Assembly (NCBI GenBank): GCA_009760855.2
Contig: WPIO01000013.1
Span: forward strand, 5,662,001 to 5,726,000
DNA length: 64,000 nt
Source: Cristatella mucedo
Taxonomy: Eukaryota; Bryozoa; Phylactolaemata; Cristatellidae
Direction of reading: 5' to 3'
Shown here: positions 57,749 through 64,000 of the stretch, piece after piece
Layout: each line of letters starts with the position of its first letter
Position numbering within the stretch: position 1 is the first letter of the stretch
Notes under the pieces: model-generated
Seen by the model: the letters and a program-made list of their open reading frames with translations, nothing else
The model's database searches: none
Told to the model about the DNA's origin: nothing
Position numbers and translations under genes: made by a program

Positions 57749-58399
57749 ACGTCGTGCGTCCGATTTAAGAAAGACGTCGAAACGAGCAAGATTTAGGTAA
57801 CAAATTTTTGGACCTGCTATAATGAAAGACCGGAGTCAACATAACAATGAATAATATTAGAAATGAATAACAATTAGAATGGATTGCTGCAGGACTCGAA
57901 CCAGCTACCCGGAATGTGAATCGCAGCACATTAACCCCTCGGCTAAGACTCAAGCACGAACGACTTACCGGTCTTCAATCGCCTCCTCCACCCCAGTCAT
58001 TTTACCCCCCCCCCTGAACTGCTGCAAGCTGGTCAGGTTTCTTGTCGTTCGACTGGCTAATTTAACTATTAAGTCCTAGCAACAGCCGTCGGCTTCAATT
58101 GCAGCCTCGGAATTTGCTAACAGCTCCGAGCACCGGCTACTGGTTGGAAGGAAAGCGCATGTCGTTCCAAGTACCGTTGGGACCATCACGCTTGGTTTTT
58201 ATAAGTCAGAAGCTGTCTGCAATACTCTTGGTGACTGGTTGACTCAACTTACAGGGTATCGAGAGTGAGACAGCGCCACACACAAGCAGTCTGAATTGCA
58301 GGACTTCACATTCGGATGGCAGCAAAGTTGCTCAAAGTGAATGACGATAAAGCTAACTTACTAAAGTTACTCAGAAATTGGATAGCCTCACCTGAAAAT

Positions 58400-58692
58400 G
58401 GGCCCGAAGCCAGATGATCTCATGTAATTGAGACCATACCTTCAGTTCTTATGCTCTTTAAGACTGGACCTAACTACCAAATTACGTCACGTCATCCTTC
58501 AAGCAGACATTAATCTAAGAACCTAAACGTTCGTCACAGGAATGTAGGCATGAATTGCCCTCTGCTTATGCATGCTGAGACTGTGCATGTTATCATTGAT
58601 GCTTCTGTTGCAGCAAATGTAAATTACCCAGAAAGACATTTAGTTCTCTGGGGTGCTATTTAATGTCTTATTATTATTATTACTATTATTAT
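58400..58692 (+). mobile_element. LINE-B 3' fragment
   Basis: Diverged forward copy with 'cttatgcatgctgagactgt', then 'gcagcaaatgtaaattaccc' and the tail, ending in ATT repeats (58668-58695). Confidence 0.75.
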
Positions 58693-58731
58693 TAGCAGGC
58701 GGCCGGCTAGGTTTAACTTCTCACAAAGCGA

Positions 58732-58756
58732 CCCCCCCCCCCCCCCCCCCCCCCCC
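58732..58756. repeat. C homopolymer, 25 bases
   Basis: An uninterrupted C run. Its length in an assembly is likely to be unreliable. Confidence 0.9.
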
Positions 58757-59144
58757 GCCGACCTCCTGGCTGCACAAGGTCGAAGCTCCGGCATCATGCA
58801 TCCTCTGCGGTAGGTTGCTTCTCGAGCTGCAGGTTTATCCGTTGGAAAACGCTAAGCCACAAACTCAAGCGAATACAATGCTACGGCTCAATTCAAGTGG
58901 ATGCAGCAGGGGGCGGACTGCGCTTCTAAAGCTCTAATCTTATATTTTGCATCGACGGTGTATTTCAAGCTCGAATTTTTCCTCGACGTTCTTTCGGACA
59001 AGATCACTGAGTGGCAACAAATGCCTAAATAATCGTTCCCACTTCATAACAAACCGCCGACTAACACCGAGTTCTCTCACATGGTCATGAGACGAAGTCA
59101 TTTCACGAGATATTCATAAAAACTTGGCATCTATTAAAAAAAGT

Positions 59145-62100
59145 TCACTTCCGTTTTCCTTTTTTCTTGCCCGCTGATCCTCGAATAGGTGAGTGATCAT
59201 CCGATTCCTCGGCGTTCTTCAAAGCAGCGTGGCCTTTGGCTTTAATGTGCTGGAACAGCTTATTTCTGGTTGGAAAGGTCGACTTGCATACAGAGCACCG
59301 CCAATCTTCGCTAGAGCCCCAATCCTGGCCAGCTTGCACCTACAAAAGATCCAAAAAAGCCTGTGGAGAGGGAGTGTCAAACTCACAATAAAAACAATTA
59401 CAGGAAGCGCCGCTCTCAGAACAGCTATCAAAGCCGATGAGCACACCTGCATCGTGGCATGCAAAGACATAATAATATTAGCCTAGCAAGGTGCATGTAC
59501 TTCACGACCCAGGTCGTGGGTTCGAGCCCTGCAGAAGGAAATTCTCTATTGCCCACTGCAAGTGCCAGTGAGAGTCGCTACGGCTCTGCTGCTTCCATAT
59601 GAAGCAGGCTGTTGAATCAGCTAACTTTTACTTGGATAGCGATTGACATTTGTTTAGCACCCTAAGAAAACTAATTCTCTTTCTAGGCACTTGGCATATG
59701 CTGCGAAGGAAGCTCGTCAATTGGTTAGTGATAACATACAGTGTCAGCAAGCATTAGCACACGAAGGACAATTCACAGGGACCTAGCAAATGATGAACAG
59801 AACAGGTCGGTTTTTAGCAACTCTTCGAACGTCGCCAAGATAGAGGGTGTGGTGACACATCGGTCGGGAGTGAGTTCAAGGCTTTGGGAGCATCCGAACT
59901 GAAGGTACGGTCTCAGAAGAATTTGAAGATGGTCAAAGGCACACCTAAATGACCTGAGTCAGAAGAGCCGGTGGTGTGAGGCGAAGCCAGAACAGGAAGT
60001 ATTTTTTTCGAAAAGGTACTCTGGAGTTATAAAAAGGAAGAAAATGAAAAGACCTATAAATGAGTGCAGAATCTTGAAGTTGATAAGCTGCTGCTGGTGG
60101 CATTCATTTATGTACAATCCTTGTCAAAAGTCTTGTTCCACCTCGAACGGCAACGCCCACCTGATACCAGCCGATGGCTTTTGACTTGGCATACAGAAGA
60201 ATACAGTGTGAATTTCTGCTAACTATACACTAAATGCAAGCTTAACGTCTTGCGTAAATAGGAATCTTATTTACACTGCAAATCGTTTAACAGGTGGCCC
60301 AACCTCGGCGATTTTTTTTTATATCACTTCTCTTATACACGGTGGCATACCTCATACAGGTCTCCGATGCAAAAATATACCCCAGCAGCACTGCAGCCGG
60401 CTAAACAGCTCTTCCGGAGTTGTAGCAGGCAAAGACTCGTACCGCTAACATCGCTATCACCTATCCCAAAGATGCTCTAGGGGATTAAGGTCAGGCGTCT
60501 GATTCGGCCAACTCGTGACTGTAGCAGCTTCGTCCAAAAAATTTTTGGAAGCTTTTTGCTGTGTGCTTTGGGTCTCTGTCCTGCTTCGCTCATGCACATG
60601 GAATCCTAGAATGTTTCACCAGATCGACGCACACATGGTTGTCCGTAAGTCCGCTAACAGTCCGTGGAGCATTCTGACACCACATGGGCAGAAGCAAGCC
60701 CAAATCACGACACTTCCGCAGCTAAATTGCACAGTTGGCTGGAGAGACAATCAGGGCGGCACATCACATCTTCTTGCCGACCCACGAATGTTCTTCGCTT
60801 GCCGTTAGCAAAAAGGATAAATTTCGACGAGCACGTCCATAAAACTCAACTGCAGTCGTCCGCTGTGTCGTGGGCGCGGTTCCGGGCCCATCTCAGCCGG
60901 TCTCTTATTTGTCACTCGGTAAGCAAAGGCCGTTCGCCCGTTTGGCGACCCTTCTCAACATGCCACGCCTGGCAAGCCTCCGGCACACTGTCTCTATGCT
61001 TACGACCACGCAGGCAGTGATCGCCAGCGAGTGAGGAAGCTCATGGAGTGATACCTTCCGTCACCGAAGAGTCACCGACCGCCTCGAGGCAGAAGTCGTC
61101 CCACCGGCTCGTCTTCCTGGGCCGACCTGAGCGTGGTCTACACTAAGCCATATTGCCATGCATTGTTAACTGGTTCAGATTGCAGCTCGCGGCTGTATGG
61201 GTGATTTTAAGAATCCGTGCTAGTTTTCGATTGTTTAGGCCCATTGCATGCATCGTCTGCAGTCGTCCTTCCGTGGGGCTGTCGACCTCCTAGGCATCAT
61301 GAGCTGGGCGCCAAAACGAGGCCGGACGAAGGCCGGCCCTCTGTCGGTTGACCGCACAGCTGATGCCCTCACCGCAGCTGAGGCCCACAAGCCAAGCGTC
61401 TCGGGGCATTGGCGACGAGAGCCAGCATTTCTAGAAGCACCACTATTGTTTCACGGCAGACATTCACACGGGACAGCAGCCGGCGGCGGCAGTCCATCGG
61501 GCTTTGACGCCTCAAGACCTTGAGCTCCGCACTCAATGTAAAAGCATAACTAATGAGGCTAGCTGGGCCGTGCACAAGGGCGGGGCGACAATTTCAGCAT
61601 GTCACTGGCACTGCTGGCTAGCGTAGCTCAGCCGGGCGGCGTGTGCACAAAGCCCATGGCTGCGGATCTCGAAAGACACTTCTACGCACATCGAACCAGG
61701 CAAGCGAGGAGGGTCTGGAGGAGGGCAATGGCGGACATCTGCTGCTGCCGGCCCCCCACGCAGCTACAGCTACTAGTATCAATCGGAATGGTCTCTGGTG
61801 TCAATGGCAAATCCACCAGAGCAAGAAAAGGGCTCAGCCACTGTCTTCTCCAGCCAAAGAAGGGTGGGTCGTTGGGGGAGAGTGCCCTCCTCTCTCTCCC
61901 CCCTGCAGCATACAGGACCCTTCAGGGGACTCCACAAAAGGGCAGTACCAAGAGCGATTTTGCAAAAGGTGTGATGATATACTAATTGGCAAAAGTTGCT
62001 ATAAAATTATCAAGCGATCCACCGGAAGCTTGCACATACTGTAAGTGTGACTCGGGCATTTATATCCCACTTGTGTCCAGTCATCCCGTCAACACGACCT

Positions 62101-64000
62101 TGTGTTTTTTGTTACCACTTTCATAGAGGAACTAACTGTCCAACGAAAGTCGCTTGACAGGTCACCCCTGGGTTTAGGCCCAGGAGGTCAGGTGCTTGCT
62201 CTTCACGACCAAGGTCGTAGGTTCGAGTCCTGAAGTGGACAATCCTCTATTGCCTTGCTGCAGCAAGACGATAGCCGTTAAGGCTTTTCTGCTGCTATAC
62301 AAATGAGGTTGTTTACTCAGCTTCAAGTCAACTGACAAAAGGTATCACAGAGACCGGACCTCGGCCACCTGGGTGAGGAGACCGGTGCATGCGATTGAGT
62401 TTCTGCTCCCGGCTGTCTCTTCAGCCTGTCAGAAATTGCACGAACAACAATAAAACCGAACTCCCACATACTCCTAGGTCACACTAAGCTTGCGCCTAGA
62501 CTAGGACACTTTGCTCTTCTAACCGGTGAAGCAATAGTGCGACCGTCACCATGCGCTTGGAATTTAGCTATTGAATTGGGCTGCTGAGCGAGTATCACAC
62601 CGTGCCCTTCCGAAGTGGCTTGACAAACGAGTGCGAAGTGAGACGAGGGAAATAGGTGCAAGAATAGCAAAACGATTCATCAGGGCAAAAGACGCAGCAT
62701 CGGGCGACACGAGAAGGGACGAACATTGGAAAGCGGCACTGTTCTCGACCACACAAGTCCAACAAAGTCCCCAGCCCAACCGCCAAGATTAGGAATTCCA
62801 GGGTTTAGGGCCTGCTAGTCAGACCTCCCAGTTGCCAGCAAAGACGTCGTCTTCAAGGTATACTATCTTGAATAACAGATAAGGATCTGGATTACGTAAT
62901 ATTTTTTTAAGACTTAAGACTATCCACAAAATATCTGACCAGGTGCATTCATTAAAAAAAATACTAGCTGATTTAACAGCCTCTTTTTGTATAGCGACAG
63001 AAGAGTCTTTACAGCTATCGCCACCGCTTGCAGTAGCGATGAGGGATCGCCCACTGCAGGATTCGAACCCACGACCTCGGGGCCGAGATCGTGAAAAGCA
63101 ACCGCCTTACCTAGTGTGCAATTACGGCTCATTTTAAAGACACCGCTACCGGTACGGCTGCAACAGTCATGCTCCGACGGAGAGCAAGCGTTTCCCAGGC
63201 ACTCACTGGTAAATGACACGGTAGATTTGACCGTATATCGTACCATCAAACTAAATGCGAGTCGAGAGAGACCACTTCCGGTTGTGCAACGAACTCGGCA
63301 AGATTCAGGCTGCTTGCTCGGACAGATAAAGTGAATGTTGAATGCGACAGAATCACGAGCATGGAAACGCACACCAGGAGGGCAGAACACGCATGCGCAC
63401 TCCGAAGCTTCCAAGACTCGGTTCAGCTAGTCCAATTCTTCGCCAACACAAAAACCTAGCAACGAGCAGACAGGATTGGGCCTACCTTTGCGTTAATGGT
63501 GCTATCACCTGAGACGTGCAGCGAGTCCATGGCAATCTCCACTTCCTGGGAAAACGGAAATGCCTTTACAGCGGCTGGTCACGAACAGAAAGCAGACACC
63601 ACCAGCCACTGCTTTCCATTAGGTCCGGCACACACGCAAACGCAGACATGGCATCGCACGCGACGAGCTCTTCGACCGAGCCGCTGCCTACTCTGACTGC
63701 CGCCGGGTCTGCGCACGGTTGATCGCCGTCGACATCGTCGACCGGCGGCGCCGCCGGCTCAGCAGCTTCGCCGCCATTTTTCGTGCCGGGCGGCACACTG
63801 GTTGGCGCTGCTCCGCTGGCTGTGCGCTGCTGCTTATTTTGCTGACGCCTTTTCTTTTTCTGCTTCTGCAACAGGCAGCGGCGGCTGCAAGCGAGGCTGC
63901 AACCTTTCGAGCAGCTGGAGCCGAGCAGACAAAAGTGGAGCTGGGAAACTCACGGCTGCACCGGCCTTGGCCCGAGTCTCCACTGGTCCAGCGCTGCTCT
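59145..64000 (-). CDS. DNAJC21: DNAJC21 (Jjj1 homologue), C-terminal part only
   Basis: The right edge cuts the gene. Visible exons on the - strand: 64000-63954 (partial, donor GTGAGT), 63865-63692, 63545-63486 (both with GTAGGC donors), and 59339-59145 with TGA. All junctions are phase 0. DNAJC21/Jjj1 is a J-protein with two C2H2 fingers that works with Hsp70 in late 60S maturation and recycling of export factors. The last exon has the second finger, CSVCKSTFPTRNKLFQHIKAKGH, very close to human [23 protein letters not shown], and the same lysine-rich end (GKKKGKRK). Exon 63865 begins KQKKKRRQQNKQ, like the KKQKKKKQK stretch that follows the first finger in human. The J domain and first finger lie beyond 64000. 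One or more small exons between 63486 and 59339 may be missing from this model, because I could not identify the linker. Confidence 0.86.
59485..59640 (+). mobile_element. SINE-1 copy in DNAJC21 intron
   Basis: Head 'cttcacgacccaggtcgtgg', box B GGGTTCGAGCCC, body 'gagagtcgctacggctctgc', end 'aggctgttgaatcagctaac'. Confidence 0.85.
59640..60110 (-). mobile_element. LINE-B 3' fragment in DNAJC21 intron
   Basis: Reversed tail (agcaccctaagaaaactaat, then ctttctaggcacttggcata), the 'cattagcacacgaaggac' block, and the ORF2 end. Mutated. Confidence 0.8.
60115..61260 (-). mobile_element. Tc1/mariner transposon relic in DNAJC21 intron
   Basis: Broken frames on the - strand cover nearly the whole transposase. 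The N-terminal HTH reads GLNNRKLARILKI (about 61200-61240), then the GRPRKT hinge. SKFILFANGKRRTFVGRQED (first catalytic Asp region; the aspartate itself is lost) lies at about 60780-60830, then a VVIWACF segment. SWPNQTPDLNPLEHLWD (60461-60515) holds the second Asp box. A terminal-repeat-like caatccttgtcaaaagtctt lies at 60115 beside a TA. I did not find its partner at the other end. Several stops and shifts, so inactive. Confidence 0.88.
61300..62165. other. GC-rich block with overlapping open frames, unknown
   Basis: + frames 61248-61523, 61599-61985 and 61643-62044 are open, but none carries a motif I know. It lies inside the DNAJC21 intron, next to the Tc1 relic. Confidence 0.3.
62170..62332 (+). 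mobile_element. SINE-1 copy in DNAJC21 intron
   Basis: Head 'gtttaggcccaggaggtcag', box B AGGTTCGAGTCC, body 'gatagccgttaaggcttttc', end 'gaggttgtttactcagctt'. Confidence 0.87.
62955..63130 (-). mobile_element. SINE-1 copy in DNAJC21 intron
   Basis: Reverse copy: 'tactagctgatttaacagcc' at the left, box B GGGTTCGAATCC on the - strand, and a head ending near 63128. It closely resembles the copies at 36935 and 15135, sharing the CACACTAGGTAAGGCGGTTGC head. Confidence 0.87.

Noticed and set aside
62571-62792. + strand 73-aa charged open frame (KWLDKRVRSETREIGARIAK)
   Set aside because: Looks protein-like but has no known motif, splice partners or homologue that I recall. Antisense to the DNAJC21 intron.

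Overview
This is eukaryotic, metazoan nuclear DNA. Coding sequence is split into short exons with GT-AG borders, the proteins have animal orthologues, and the spacers are full of LINE, SINE and Tc1/mariner remnants and microsatellites. I cannot name the species. The mix of tRNA-headed SINEs, LINEs with short repeated 3' tails and modest introns suggests an invertebrate, but this is not proof. No bacterial operons, CRISPR arrays or phage are present.

Layout. (1) 0.9-9.75 kb, + strand: a complete 8-exon activator-type E2F gene (448 aa) with two E2F-type sites about 300 bp before the ATG. (2) 9.8-18.4 kb: repeats, a tRNA-Gly(TCC) on the - strand and an unexplained coding-like block on the - strand (14.0-15.2 kb). 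(3) 18.7-28.5 kb, + strand: a complete 11-exon TPR gene for an Acl4-type chaperone of ribosomal protein L4 (385 aa). (4) 28.7-37.7 kb: LINE relics, a long imperfect inverted repeat and a poly-C minisatellite. (5) 37.8-47.1 kb: tRNA-Trp(CCA) on the - strand, diverging from a 6-exon EEF1E1/AIMP3 gene on the + strand, with a Tc1-type relic in its introns. (6) 50.2-56.5 kb, - strand: a complete 5-exon TMEM65 gene (262 aa). (7) 59.1-64.0 kb, - strand: the 3' part of DNAJC21, cut by the right edge, with a second Tc1-type relic in an intron.

I rebuilt every gene model by joining exons at GT-AG borders. In E2F, ACL4 and TMEM65 all intron phases close and the lengths fit the families. The terminal exons of EEF1E1 and the middle of DNAJC21 are less sure.

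Themes. Three of the five protein genes (Acl4-like, EEF1E1, DNAJC21) and both tRNA genes serve ribosome assembly or translation. E2F is a cell-cycle regulator and TMEM65 an inner mitochondrial membrane protein. Linkage may be chance. I found no convincing undescribed multi-gene system. The most useful observations are the likely E2F autoregulatory sites, an Asp7 insert in E2F, the tRNA-Trp/EEF1E1 divergent pair, a 46-bp coding palindrome in TMEM65, the SINEs that share 3' tails with two resident LINE families, and several structured repeats.
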